A program made the translations under genes and the position numbers. The notes under the pieces were generated by a model. It did not search any database and was not told where the DNA came from. It saw only the letters and a program-made list of their open reading frames with translations. Source: Sutcliffiella horikoshii (GTDB taxonomy: Bacteria > Bacillota > Bacilli > Bacillales > Bacillaceae_I). Taken from it: a DNA stretch of 64,000 nt. The DNA lies in assembly GCF_020524325.1 (NCBI RefSeq), contig NZ_JAIVKY010000009.1:248001-312000 (forward strand), read 5' to 3'. Each line of letters begins with the position of its first letter. Position 1 is the stretch's first letter. Shown piece after piece: positions 1-7,777 of this stretch.

Positions 1-578
1 AAAGTAATACTACTTTGGAAACCTAGTCGGATGATCATTTTCCCTTGCGTGATCATATGCGGTAGGTGTTTTGTTGATTTGTAAAACCCTATCAAATATA
101 GAATTCCATACACATTGAGTAAGGTGAAGACCCACGCTATCACATCATTCCACTTTTGCAAAAGATAATGAAAAAGCACACCTTCTCCAGATATTAAAAT
201 AGCAAAAACAATTATGAAAGTTTTCATCTCTGAGCTTTGATGGTAAGTATATGCTTTTCCGTTCTTGTCAGCTGATTGAGATTTTTCAAACCAAGCTAGT
301 AATGAAAAATAAAAAACATTGAGCTCCGTAATAACAAACTCTATTAAAATTGATTTACCTAACTTCTGCTCCAAGACTGTCCTAATTTTACTGCTGAAAT
401 CGTATTGCTCTTTGCTACTCTTATTTTTCAAACCAATAATGCCTTTTATAACACTAAAAATAATGTATGTTACAATGCATGCTTATAGTGCTATCACTAT
501 CCAGAACAGGTCGCTTAAATATGTCCTCCCCCAAAATAGTAATAGCCCTAGAGCAATTAACAGAGCGAATTTCTTTAT
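1..578 (-). pseudogene. Broken multi-TM membrane protein, runs off the left edge
   Basis: The minus strand is open in one frame from the left edge up to about position 578, apart from one TAA at 483-485. The translation is hydrophobic with about four membrane segments and is protein-like throughout (for example AWFEKSQSADKNGKAY, then FIIVFAILISGEG and IAWVFTLLNVYGILYLIGFY). At its expected start there is a good GAGGGG ribosome binding site (587-592), an 8-base spacer and then ATA instead of ATG. The gene therefore has both a lost start codon and an internal stop about 31 codons in. I do not recognise the family. A sequencing error could explain one lesion but hardly both. Reading the plus strand here gives only a shadow of this gene. 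Confidence 0.72.
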
Positions 579-605
579 GTTGGTAACCCCTCTTCACTAG
601 AAAAA

Positions 606-878
606 TTAGTAACTACACCCTACCCCTAGCATCGTCAGGAAAAATCCTATCACCAATAAAATTAATGTTGCCTTAGCAAAGTTTTTTAAGTTTTCGTTGT
701 GATCACCAAATGCTAGGACCAGTAGAACGATGAACCCAACAAATGGGATTGCGATAAGAATCAAAACAACAAGCCAAGTCCCAATTGTTACCTCACTCTC
801 ATCCCAGCTGTGGCGAGTTGGGGTGTGACCGCGGCTATCCAAATGTGATTGTTTGTAATGATAATCATTGTAATCCAA
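606..878 (-). CDS. Small two-TM membrane protein, unknown function
   Basis: A protein of about 90 residues with a polar, His/Asp/Tyr-rich N-terminus followed by two hydrophobic segments (LVVLILIAIPFVGFIVLLVL and ATLILLVIGFFLTMLGVG) separated by a short charged loop (GDHNENLKN). I chose the TTG at 878-876 as start because the AGGAGG at 885-890 abuts the upstream ATG (884) with no spacer but sits 6 bases before this TTG. No family recognised. It lies downstream of the ABC permease genes on the same strand, with a 26-base gap to the previous stop. Confidence 0.65.
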   Translation of the reverse strand: MDYNDYHYKQSHLDSRGHTPTRHSWDESEVTIGTWLVVLILIAIPFVGFIVLLVLAFGDHNENLKNFAKATLILLVIGFFLTMLGVGCSY

Positions 879-904
879 TGACATCCTCCTCTCACTCGAG
901 AAAA

Positions 905-1192
905 CTAATTAAGTATCTCTAACCAACTCGGATAATCAAACTGGCCGTTAGAAATTTGAAAGAACCCTCCATAGACCCCTAAATGGGTAATACCGTGTTC
1001 CCCCGCAACTACTGGAGTGTAGGCAGAAAAGAGAAAGAAGTTCACGCGTTCCACTTCCACTTCCAGCCCCTCAGGCCACTTTTCATAAAATGGCTCCCCT
1101 GTCATCTCAAGGTACTCTTCCTCACTGGGGTTAGTGAGTACAGCTACCATCAACAAGGTAAACACCAAAAACAATAAACTATATTTCTTCAC
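905..1192 (-). CDS. Small exported protein, DUF4359-like
   Basis: 95 residues with an N-terminal hydrophobic signal or anchor (KKYSLLFLVFTLLMVAVLT), then TNPSEEEYLEM, which resembles the start of the DUF4359 family. The GTG start lies 5 bases after the stop of the permease gene, and the upstream GGGGTG within that gene's end may serve as its binding site, so translation is probably coupled. Likely secreted or membrane-anchored. The family match is from memory and tentative; function unknown. Confidence 0.6.
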   Translation of the reverse strand: MKKYSLLFLVFTLLMVAVLTNPSEEEYLEMTGEPFYEKWPEGLEVEVERVNFFLFSAYTPVVAGEHGITHLGVYGGFFQISNGQFDYPSWLEILN

Positions 1193-1197
1193 TCAGA

Positions 1198-2094
1198 TCA
1201 CACCCCAAACCGACTAAAGTGCCTTCTTAATCCCTCACCCAAAATATTAAACGTCAAAATAACATACATGATCGCAAATGCTGCGGCGGCTGGAATCCAC
1301 ACGGCCGTAAAGATATCTTTGCGGGCATCTCCTAAAATTGTCGGCCAGTTGAAGCTTGTGTTGACCAATTGAAACATCCCTCCAGGCGGAACCTCCACAA
1401 ACTGCATCGTAATGAAAATAGAGAAAATCCCGAGCTGACCGATGATCAAAGCCACTCTTCCAATATCAAAGCAAAAATTAACCAACATGGTTGGCAGCAA
1501 CGTCGGCAAAAAGTGATTCTTGGCAATGCCTATGTTTGATAGTCCGATCGTTCTCGCTGCATCAATATACGGTTTATTTTTCACATGAATTAATTGATCG
1601 CGAATGGTCACACCAACACGCCCCACTTCCACCAATGCTATGCTGAAAATGACAATCCAGAACCTGTTTTCCGCATAAATTAAAAGTGGTAGATTAAACG
1701 CTAAGATGGCAAAGAAAATTACCGGCATGCTGGAGAAAATCTGATCCCATACGTTAAGCATGTTGGAAATAACGCGTCCTCCTAGTGATGCAATTGCACC
1801 AAGTACAACACCCACAACATATCGAATGCTCGTAATTAAAAAAATAAGCAATAATGTATCCTTAGCTCCCATGACAAGAAGACTTACCATGTTTCTTCCT
1901 TCATGGTCAGAGCCAAGCGGGAAGTCTGCCGATGGTGGGAATGGCGCAGATACAATACCTCCAGCCTCTGGGAAGATTAATCGCTTGCCTTCCAATCCTT
2001 CTTTTACATAGGAAAAAGAGGAGCCGAATGTCGCCACCACCACTAACACAAACAGAAAAAATCCCCCGGTCCAAAGCGCTGTGTTTTTCCGCAT
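1198..2094 (-). CDS. ABC transporter permease, OppC/DppC type
   Basis: 298 residues. An N-terminal membrane segment is followed by an external loop, then a BPD_transp_1 permease domain with about five further membrane segments (from about residue 75). The cytoplasmic EAA-type coupling loop is visible as AARTIGLSNIGIAKNHFLP. In peptide/nickel importers this subunit pairs with an OppB-type permease, which is the gene immediately upstream (3-base gap). No ATP-binding subunit and no intact solute-binding protein lies in the window, so the pair depends on genes elsewhere or is a remnant. Substrate unknown. Confidence 0.85.
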   Translation of the reverse strand: MRKNTALWTGGFFLFVLVVVATFGSSFSYVKEGLEGKRLIFPEAGGIVSAPFPPSADFPLGSDHEGRNMVSLLVMGAKDTLLLIFLITSIRYVVGVVLGAIASLGGRVISNMLNVWDQIFSSMPVIFFAILAFNLPLLIYAENRFWIVIFSIALVEVGRVGVTIRDQLIHVKNKPYIDAARTIGLSNIGIAKNHFLPTLLPTMLVNFCFDIGRVALIIGQLGIFSIFITMQFVEVPPGGMFQLVNTSFNWPTILGDARKDIFTAVWIPAAAAFAIMYVILTFNILGEGLRRHFSRFGV

Positions 2095-2097
2095 CCC

Positions 2098-3036
2098 TTA
2101 CGCTCCCTTCTGGCTGAGTTTTGTCAGCATAATCATTTTTACAATATGAACGACAAGCACGGTTGCTATGAAGCAAAGGGCAAATCCAAAAACAAGTCCC
2201 GCTTCAATATCTGAAGTACCAAATCCAACCGTGTTCTGCCTCCCACCTAATGCTACAAACATCCGGTTTCCCGCCCCAGCATAGCCAGTCAAGTATTCCA
2301 CCATTAACATGTTCGAGATTACCACCATCATGATGGTCGGTAGGTGGGCAATCAGGTCTAGCGCACTGTTTCTCAAAATATGACGGTTGATGACCTGCCT
2401 GACTTTAAATCCTTTAGCAAAAGCAGTGCGGATATAGTCCTGACCGTCTTGATTCAAAAGCGACACACACGTCATGCGCGCGACATACATCGTTGGATAA
2501 ACGGAGACAAGTAATGCGGGCGCTGCAAAGCTGTACCAATTCTTATTGCTGAAAATCATCCCCATCGGCAAGTAGTAGAATGCTAGATAAAAAGCAATTA
2601 TTACGACGAAAAAGTCAGGAATGGACTGAAAAAGCCACGTCGTTCCGTTGCCAAGAAGATTCTTTTTCGTATATGTATTGCGGTAATCAAAGATCCCTTT
2701 TAATACGCCGAAAATAATGCTGACCACAAATCCAATCACCATGATAAGTAAACTTTTCGGGTAGTACCTGACTAGTTCTTTTTCAACAGAGGTTTCAGAA
2801 AACATGGTTCCCCCTAAACTCTGGTGTTCCCAAATATGCTGAAAGAACTGCGTGATGTTTGTTTGGTACACTTCAAAAAATAAAGAAAGTTGGAACCCTT
2901 GAAATGCCCCATCTTCTAGATTCATAGGGATTTCTCCATAGTACCCTCCTCTTGGGAAAAAGATGAGCAGGATGGTGAAAATTAAAGCCATAATAACAGA
3001 AACGGACAACTTGAGTGATTCTTTCTTTAGTTCCAT
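2098..3036 (-). CDS. ABC transporter permease, OppB/DppB type
   Basis: About 312 residues: N-terminal membrane segment, large loop, then a permease domain with five or six membrane segments and an EAA-like loop (DYIRTAFAKGFKVRQVINRH). The start at 3036 (MELKKESLK) follows GGGGGAT closely; an in-frame ATG at 3048 adds four residues. The start overlaps the last codons of the frameshifted lipoprotein gene upstream, so the two were probably translationally coupled. It forms a heterodimeric membrane pore with the OppC-type gene that follows. Substrate cannot be predicted. Confidence 0.85.
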   Translation of the reverse strand: MELKKESLKLSVSVIMALIFTILLIFFPRGGYYGEIPMNLEDGAFQGFQLSLFFEVYQTNITQFFQHIWEHQSLGGTMFSETSVEKELVRYYPKSLLIMVIGFVVSIIFGVLKGIFDYRNTYTKKNLLGNGTTWLFQSIPDFFVVIIAFYLAFYYLPMGMIFSNKNWYSFAAPALLVSVYPTMYVARMTCVSLLNQDGQDYIRTAFAKGFKVRQVINRHILRNSALDLIAHLPTIMMVVISNMLMVEYLTGYAGAGNRMFVALGGRQNTVGFGTSDIEAGLVFGFALCFIATVLVVHIVKMIMLTKLSQKGA

Positions 3037-3319
3037 TTGATCCCCCATATTTTTAAGATTCGGTCTTTTCTCTCTGCAATATAGTATTTTTCATTCAACT
3101 CGTATAGGATGAAGCTGCTGTTCTCGGTGTGTTTGTAGAGGGCTGTTCCGGGTGATAGGGAATTGCTTTCTAGATGTTGTTCTACTAACTCTTCGTCGGT
3201 CGAACAAATTCATATGCCCATGATGCTTCTTCTGAGGATTCTGTGAGGATAGGTTCTTTCGCTGAAGCGCAACTAACTAGAGTCAGAGTAAGGAAGGTTA
3301 TTAATATAGTTTTTTTCAA
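3027..3319 (-). pseudogene. Frameshifted small lipoprotein
   Basis: A TTG start at 3319 behind an AGGTGAT site opens a protein with a classic lipoprotein signal (KKTILITFLTLTLVSC, lipobox LVSC). The frame stops at 3185 after 44 residues. The neighbouring frame continues as STDEELVEQHLESNSLSPG and ends (IWGIKWN, stop 3027-3029) overlapping the start of the permease gene. The natural gene would join both parts across about 3195-3205 with a single-base indel, giving about 95 residues. Its position suggests a lipoprotein accessory to the ABC permease pair. Confidence 0.7.
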
Positions 3320-3373
3320 TATTATCACCTCAATGGAATAGACGGATGGTGTGTTTGGAAGGTTTCAAGAGGG

Positions 3374-3613
3374 CTATGATTTGACTACGTTTCTTTTACG
3401 TCGATACGTACTTGCCAATAAACCTACTAGGATAGCAAAAGGAATTTTCAGAAGAAAATAGGCTATCAGCCCTTCCACCACATATCCTTTTGCCTTTTGG
3501 AAAATCGTTGTTCCAGGCACCCAGTCAATTACATATCCAACACTAAAAATACCAGGGAGTGATAGGACGATGTAGGCAGTGATTGTGGTAATGAAAAAAC
3601 GCTTCCAGGACAT
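3374..3613 (-). CDS. Small two-TM membrane protein
   Basis: 79 residues with two hydrophobic segments (ITTITAYIVLSLPGIFSVGYV and GLIAYFLLKIPFAILVGLLAS) and a basic C-terminus (TYRRKRNVVKS). The ATG is well placed behind AAAGGAGGGAG. No family recognised. It is monocistronic, with a 54-base gap to the degenerate lipoprotein gene. Confidence 0.65.
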   Translation of the reverse strand: MSWKRFFITTITAYIVLSLPGIFSVGYVIDWVPGTTIFQKAKGYVVEGLIAYFLLKIPFAILVGLLASTYRRKRNVVKS

Positions 3614-3939
3614 TCGTCTCCCTCCTTTTGTTAAGATAATCCATCTCCAATTATTTCAAAATAGATCAGATTACTCAATTGTTTTTTGAAAATTTTGTTA
3701 AAATAATTGGGATATTGTTTACAATTTGTCATATTTAAAGAAGACTCTAAATTAGGTAACTAAAAACGCTTCATTATTCTGGAGCGCCTTAAGTACAACT
3801 CTCTTTTTAATATACTAAGAGGATAGGGCCATGTTCTATTTGACATTTGAACAGGTGCTAACGGGGCTTAAGATTTATAGAAGCGTTCTATTTGACCTTT
3901 TCACCTATTCAGTCACCGCTTCGGGCGTATAAAATCTAC
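3614..3939. other. Intergenic region without a recognisable gene
   Basis: AT-rich. The phrase GTTCTATTTGAC occurs twice (near 3833 and 3886). On the minus strand an imperfect CGCTCC/GAAGCG hairpin followed by five Ts (about 3765-3790) could be a weak terminator for the GNAT gene upstream. Nothing else is evident. Confidence 0.35.
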
Positions 3940-4425
3940 TCATCTATCCCCCTCCTGCAACTCACGTTCAAACACCACCATATCCAGTGCCTGAATGCCA
4001 TCCTCAAAAATCGGTTCCGGATACTTCAAGAAAAAATCTTTTCTTATTCCCACCATCCTAAACCCCGCTTTCTGATAGAATGCAAGGTTCGCGATGCTTG
4101 AGTTGGCGGTGCCGACAATCATTCTGCGGAAACCCTGTTCCTTAAAAATATCAAAAGCCAGATCAATTACCTTCTTCCCTACCCCATGCCCGCGAAACTG
4201 GGGATCCAATCCGATGTTTTTCAGTTCAACTACATCAGCCGACTCTTCCACAAACAAAGCAACACCTGCCACTGATTCAGCCCCAACAATAACCGCAAAC
4301 ATTTGCCCATCTGCAATATACTCTTTTACCACACTCTCACTCTCATCCGCCATTACCAAATACGGCAAAAACTCCAAGCGTTTCAAACTCTCAACCAACA
4401 CTAATCGTACACTCTGCTCTCCCAT
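3940..4425 (-). CDS. GNAT family N-acetyltransferase
   Basis: 161 residues. The acetyl-CoA pyrophosphate-binding loop is visible as LDPQFRGHGVGKKVID (R/Q-x-x-G-x-G/A type) at about residues 93-108, followed by the usual beta-bulge and AFYQKAGF motif. The C-terminus (EDGIQALDMVVFERE) is like a subfamily of Bacillus GNATs related to YvbK. Substrate unknown. It follows the SDR gene by 4 bases and probably shares its transcript. Confidence 0.85.
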   Translation of the reverse strand: MGEQSVRLVLVESLKRLEFLPYLVMADESESVVKEYIADGQMFAVIVGAESVAGVALFVEESADVVELKNIGLDPQFRGHGVGKKVIDLAFDIFKEQGFRRMIVGTANSSIANLAFYQKAGFRMVGIRKDFFLKYPEPIFEDGIQALDMVVFERELQEGDR

Positions 4426-4429
4426 AGCT

Positions 4430-5191
4430 CTACCTCCTAAACCCGCCTTCTGAGTGAATAATCTGTCCGGTCACCCATTCCGCTTCTTCACTGACAAGGA
4501 ACTTAATAGTCCGTGCGACATCACTTGGCATACCTACCCGTCTGGAAGGGAACATGCCAGAAAGATCTGACTTAATTTCCTCTGTCATCCACCCTGTGTC
4601 AGTAGGACCCGGGTTAATTGCATTGACGGTAATTCCAAGCTTTCCAACCTCTGCGGCCAGCGTTATGGTCATAGCATCAATGGCGCCTTTCGTCGTTGCA
4701 TACGCAAGCTCACCTGGCATCGGCCCGCGAAATTGACCGGATGTCAGGTTAACAATCCGCCCACCGCTTCCAAGGGAGAATTGCTGAGCAAATCTACTGC
4801 TCAATAGAGTGGTAGCCCGGATGTTCACAAGATAATGCTTATCCAGATCCTCCGCTGTTATCGTGCTATAATCATCGTTGGTGGAGTAGGCCGCATTGTT
4901 CACCAGAATACTTGGCTCACCAAGGTCCTCCCTCACTTTTTGAAGCAGCACATCTGCCGCTTCCACACTTGTGAGGTCAAGCTCCATCATGCCCACCGAA
5001 ACGCCGAATCCCTCCAGCTCTTCTTTTAAAAGTTGCGGTTCACTGGCTTCAGACCCCCATGGCATTTCTTCATCATAAGGCGTCCAATACGTAAAAAATA
5101 CAGGATGGCCTACTTTCGCCAACTCTCGGACTACCGCTGCTCCGATTCCTTTTAAACGGCTCGCCCCTGTAACGACAGCAATTCTATTCAT
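4430..5191 (-). CDS. Short-chain dehydrogenase/reductase (SDR)
   Basis: About 253 residues of a classical SDR. The NAD(P)-binding glycine motif is TGASRLKGIG near the N-terminus (the spaced TGxxxxxGIG form), with NNA at mid-protein. The catalytic Ser is in NLTSGQ and the catalytic Tyr and Lys in AYATTK; the PG motif (NPGPTDTG) follows. The start is the ATG at 5191, correctly placed after GGAGGG; a TTG at 5206 lies upstream of that site and is unlikely. Substrate unknown. Upstream is a terminator and a structured leader or small RNA. Confidence 0.87.
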   Translation of the reverse strand: MNRIAVVTGASRLKGIGAAVVRELAKVGHPVFFTYWTPYDEEMPWGSEASEPQLLKEELEGFGVSVGMMELDLTSVEAADVLLQKVREDLGEPSILVNNAAYSTNDDYSTITAEDLDKHYLVNIRATTLLSSRFAQQFSLGSGGRIVNLTSGQFRGPMPGELAYATTKGAIDAMTITLAAEVGKLGITVNAINPGPTDTGWMTEEIKSDLSGMFPSRRVGMPSDVARTIKFLVSEEAEWVTGQIIHSEGGFRR

Positions 5192-5253
5192 AAAATAACC
5201 CTCCAACCTTTGGGTTTAAACAAGTATGGCCGATAAAAGAGATGTTTTTCCCC

Positions 5254-5447
5254 ATAAAAAAACAGGTGCACCAAAGGCACCTGTTTCAAGTGGGGTATCG
5301 ACTCCACAACATGTGTATCCCTTTAATGAAATGATGGACGGACAGACTGATCCCTTGGTCGGAACAGCTGATTCTATCCAGTTACTCAATTTCCTTAAAG
5401 GTTATTCCACATTGGTTGGCTTTCGATTCCCCTTCCGTACATCTCTT
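5254..5447 (-). ncRNA. Candidate rod-shaped structured RNA or attenuator leader
   Basis: About 190 bases between a promoter (5454-5482) and an intrinsic terminator (5256-5285). Nested complementary blocks pair in order: 5424-5432 with 5292-5300 (9 positions, one mismatch), 5389-5401 with 5320-5332 (13 positions, one mismatch), then further inner pairs (around 5372-5378 with 5341-5347, and a hairpin at 5351-5370). The result is one long interrupted rod, roughly like 6S RNA in outline, though I see no 6S sequence signature. The SDR start lies only about 60 bases past the terminator, so it may equally be a 5' regulatory leader. No known riboswitch class recognised. Confidence 0.5.
5256..5285 (-). 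terminator. Intrinsic terminator before the SDR gene
   Basis: Perfect 9-bp stem AACAGGTGC (5261-5269) with GCACCTGTT (5277-5285) and a U-run on the minus strand (5256-5260). It ends the candidate RNA and precedes the SDR start. Confidence 0.85.
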
Positions 5448-5453
5448 TCTTTT

Positions 5454-5482
5454 ATGGTAAGAATTTCTAAGGAATCTGTCAA
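5454..5482 (-). promoter_or_regulatory. Sigma-A-like promoter for the structured RNA
   Basis: TTGACA (5477-5482), a 17-base spacer and TACCAT (5454-5459) on the minus strand. The -35 overlaps the stop codon of the upstream kinase-like gene. Start of transcription expected near 5447. Confidence 0.6.
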
Positions 5483-5991
5483 GAATTATAACGCGTAATG
5501 TTGCCCGCAATCTCCTCTATGATGCGGTTCGGATCCTTATTGGTCGTGTCATACAAATAGGGCGCGTTTTCTTTTTTATTTTCTAGCTGGTGGAGAAGCT
5601 CCAAGGAACGGGGAATCATGTTGATGTCACCGCGTTTGGTGATACGCTCCACAAGCACTTCCGGGTCAGCACACAGGACATAATAGTGCAGCGTTACATC
5701 CAGCCTTGCTTGTTGGAGTTCCTTGCAAAACCATTCCAGCTCATCCTCCACCACATAATCAATCACCACATTATAGCCATTCGCCAAAAAATTCTTAGTC
5801 AGGCTGCTTAAGTTTTTCCAGACGATGGAGAGCTTCTCTTCCCAAGCAGGTTGCTCCTCGCCAACAAACATAGCGCTGATGAGGTCCCCCTCAACTAGTA
5901 CCGCTTTCTCTAATTTACGTGCAAGTCCCTTTGTAATAGTCGATTTCCCAACACCACACGGACCTGAAATAATATAAACATTACTCGTCAT
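5479..5991 (-). CDS. P-loop nucleotide kinase-like ATPase
   Basis: 170 residues. A Walker A motif at the very N-terminus (SGPCGVGKST) and a hydrophobic strand plus Asp (VVIDYVV) fit the AAA/uridine-kinase-like small kinases. The region RITKRGDINMIPRSLE resembles the lid of nucleotide kinases. Substrate unknown. The ATG is 2 bases after the stop of the YcxB-like gene, so the two are co-transcribed. Confidence 0.78.
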   Translation of the reverse strand: MTSNVYIISGPCGVGKSTITKGLARKLEKAVLVEGDLISAMFVGEEQPAWEEKLSIVWKNLSSLTKNFLANGYNVVIDYVVEDELEWFCKELQQARLDVTLHYYVLCADPEVLVERITKRGDINMIPRSLELLHQLENKKENAPYLYDTTNKDPNRIIEEIAGNITRYNS

Positions 5992-5993
5992 GG

Positions 5994-6518
5994 CTACACC
6001 GTTCCCTCTAACAATTTCACTTTCTGAGTCAATGCGTTATTATGTATAATCTTTCTTAGCTTGATCATCTCATGGTTGACCATAAAGCTTTTCGGCAACA
6101 AGACCGCCTTATTTTTCGAAACATAAAATAGGAACATTTCCTTCTGTTCATGAATGGAAAGGATATCATCCCACTCCCAAAACGCTTCTGCTTTCCGGCG
6201 CTTCTGCTCAATACCATCCTCACTGATGGTCAAAAAAACTTCAATTTGCATCAGCTTGTCGCTTTTATATTCTTTTGCAGAGCGAAAATTGATCACAACG
6301 GTTAGCATTAATTTTATGATACCACACAGGATGAGGGCAGTAATCAGGGCGAAAAACCAACCCAAATCAAGCATCAACCAAGTATACAAAAAGAAAGCAA
6401 ATAACAAGATAGTCAGTATCAACCTGTTCAACGACTGAATATGATAGCCCAAGAATTTCTTGAAAATCTCCTTACTAATTATTCCACTTACCGATACTAT
6501 TTCTTTCTTTTCTTCCAA
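5994..6518 (-). CDS. YcxB-like membrane protein
   Basis: About 174 residues: two adjacent membrane segments (LILTILLFAFFLYTWLML, FFALITALILCGIIKLML) followed by a cytoplasmic YcxB-like domain with the typical WEWDDILSIHEQKEMFLFYV and AVLLPKSF strands. I prefer the TTG at 6518, 8 bases after AGAGGAG; a GTG at 6527 overlaps that site. Function of YcxB-domain proteins is unknown. Confidence 0.72.
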   Translation of the reverse strand: MEEKKEIVSVSGIISKEIFKKFLGYHIQSLNRLILTILLFAFFLYTWLMLDLGWFFALITALILCGIIKLMLTVVINFRSAKEYKSDKLMQIEVFLTISEDGIEQKRRKAEAFWEWDDILSIHEQKEMFLFYVSKNKAVLLPKSFMVNHEMIKLRKIIHNNALTQKVKLLEGTV

Positions 6519-6593
6519 AAAAATCACTCCTCTGTTACAAGGATAACATGAGTTACGGTTTGTTTTAACGGTTTAGCCTGTTAAACCAGCTGC

Positions 6594-6890
6594 CTACTCC
6601 ATCGTCCCGTCATCAAAAAATCGCTTCTCACATCTTGGGCATACATACGCGTAAGACAGCTCGATTTCACTATCATACCTGAACGGAAGCCGCTTCTTAC
6701 AGTTAGGACATCTCCAGAAAATGAGGGAGACGATAGTGAATATGATTACAATAATAATTGTTGAATAAATCAACCATTCTATGTTAAAAATTTGGCCAAA
6801 AAAATTAAAAAACGCTCCGACAATCAACATCCACACAGCAGCATTTCTTATTTTTAACGGGTTCAGGTACTTTCTCCACTTTCTCCCCAC
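6594..6890 (-). CDS. Small membrane protein with C-terminal zinc ribbon
   Basis: About 98 residues: two membrane segments (VWMLIVGAFFNFFGQIF, LIYSTIIIVIIFTIVSLIFW) followed by a CPNC and a CPRC pair 20-odd residues apart, which form a treble-clef-like zinc ribbon. The GTG at 6890 lies 8 bases after AAGGGG; a GTG at 6899 overlaps that site. Function unknown. Confidence 0.65.
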   Translation of the reverse strand: MGRKWRKYLNPLKIRNAAVWMLIVGAFFNFFGQIFNIEWLIYSTIIIVIIFTIVSLIFWRCPNCKKRLPFRYDSEIELSYAYVCPRCEKRFFDDGTME

Positions 6891-6992
6891 CGCGCCCACC
6901 CCTTTTTAAGGTATACGATTCTTTTGCGTATATGGTCCATTTAAATGTTAAAAAGAGTGGTAATTACGTTGGAGGACGTAAAATCACCACTC

Positions 6993-7553
6993 TTATTTTC
7001 TTAATATATAGTGATTATATAACTCGTCATCTATCATTTGATGCCCTTGAAAAGTGAACCCACATTTCTCAATCACTTTGTTTGAAGATGGGTTATGTGG
7101 TAAAGCTACTGCATTAAGAATCTCTAAATTTGTGTTTGTAAATAAGTAGTTTAATAACCCTAAAGAGGCCTTTGTTGCGTAACCGTTCCCATGGTACTCA
7201 GCTGAAATGGCATACATAATCTCTCTATTTGGAGCAGGAAGTTCCTCTTTTATCCCAGTACAGCACCATCCAATAAATTCATCTGTTGCACTCATAAAAA
7301 CTCCTAGTTTTAAAAAGCGACCTTCAATATCACCTGTGTTTTTAACTGCTTCTAGAAATGCCTTATTGGCTGGTATTTCATAGTTGGTAACCCAATCTAT
7401 CCTTTGTTCTCTAGTGGACTTCCAATCTGGTAGAAAGGTAGATATTTCAAGTTGATTGGAAATTTTGTATATACTGTCTGCATCTTCTATAGAAAACTCT
7501 TGGAGATAAATATCTCCACAATCGATTTTAAAAAGTCTTTCCGACACTCTCAT
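6993..7553 (-). CDS. GNAT acetyltransferase, RimJ/RimL type
   Basis: 186 residues. RimJ/L-like features: an N-terminal LQEFSIEDADSIYKI strand and helix, the acetyl-CoA loop in YHGNGYATKASLGLLNYLF, and the C-terminal ALPHNPSSNKVIEKCGFTFQG motif with Asn and Ser for cofactor and substrate binding. Probably modifies a small molecule or an N-terminal amine. It overlaps the preceding small membrane gene by 4 bases (ATGA type), so translation is coupled. A GTG at codon 3 is a possible alternative start. Confidence 0.85.
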   Translation of the reverse strand: MRVSERLFKIDCGDIYLQEFSIEDADSIYKISNQLEISTFLPDWKSTREQRIDWVTNYEIPANKAFLEAVKNTGDIEGRFLKLGVFMSATDEFIGWCCTGIKEELPAPNREIMYAISAEYHGNGYATKASLGLLNYLFTNTNLEILNAVALPHNPSSNKVIEKCGFTFQGHQMIDDELYNHYILRK

Positions 7554-7777
7554 TTCCCCCTTGACCTATCCTTTAAAATAAACACTTCCCTGATAAAAGC
7601 CCCCACAATGCCAGACGCTCCGACGATGGATATCAAATTGACAATCCTGACAAAAGTATGAGGAGTCGAAACAACCACGATACTTTGTAAGATTGTAGAC
7701 AGGCAAAGTAAGGAAGACATTATAACCAAGTATTTAACGGTTGGCTCCTTTTTCTTAATCAATGAAATCCACCTCAT
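7550..7777 (-). CDS. Small two-TM membrane protein
   Basis: About 75 residues with two hydrophobic segments (YLVIMSSLLCLSTILQSIVVV and IVNLISIVGASGIVGAFI). I place the start at 7777 (MRWISLIKKKEP), where ATGA overlaps the stop of the upstream GNAT gene; an ATG at 7813 would lie deep inside that gene. Sandwiched in a coupled four-gene run HAD-GNAT-this-GNAT. Function unknown. Confidence 0.62.
   Translation of the reverse strand: MRWISLIKKKEPTVKYLVIMSSLLCLSTILQSIVVVSTPHTFVRIVNLISIVGASGIVGAFIREVFILKDRSRGK

Noticed and set aside
5254-5447. The rod-shaped RNA as 6S RNA, T-box or SAM riboswitch
   Set aside because: No conserved 6S bubble sequence, no GGGTGGNACCGCG core and no S-box blocks are present, so I leave it unclassified.
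5226-5498. Plus-strand frame of 90 codons
   Set aside because: It has no ribosome binding site, contains a perfect terminator hairpin, and runs across the structured RNA and the end of a minus-strand gene.
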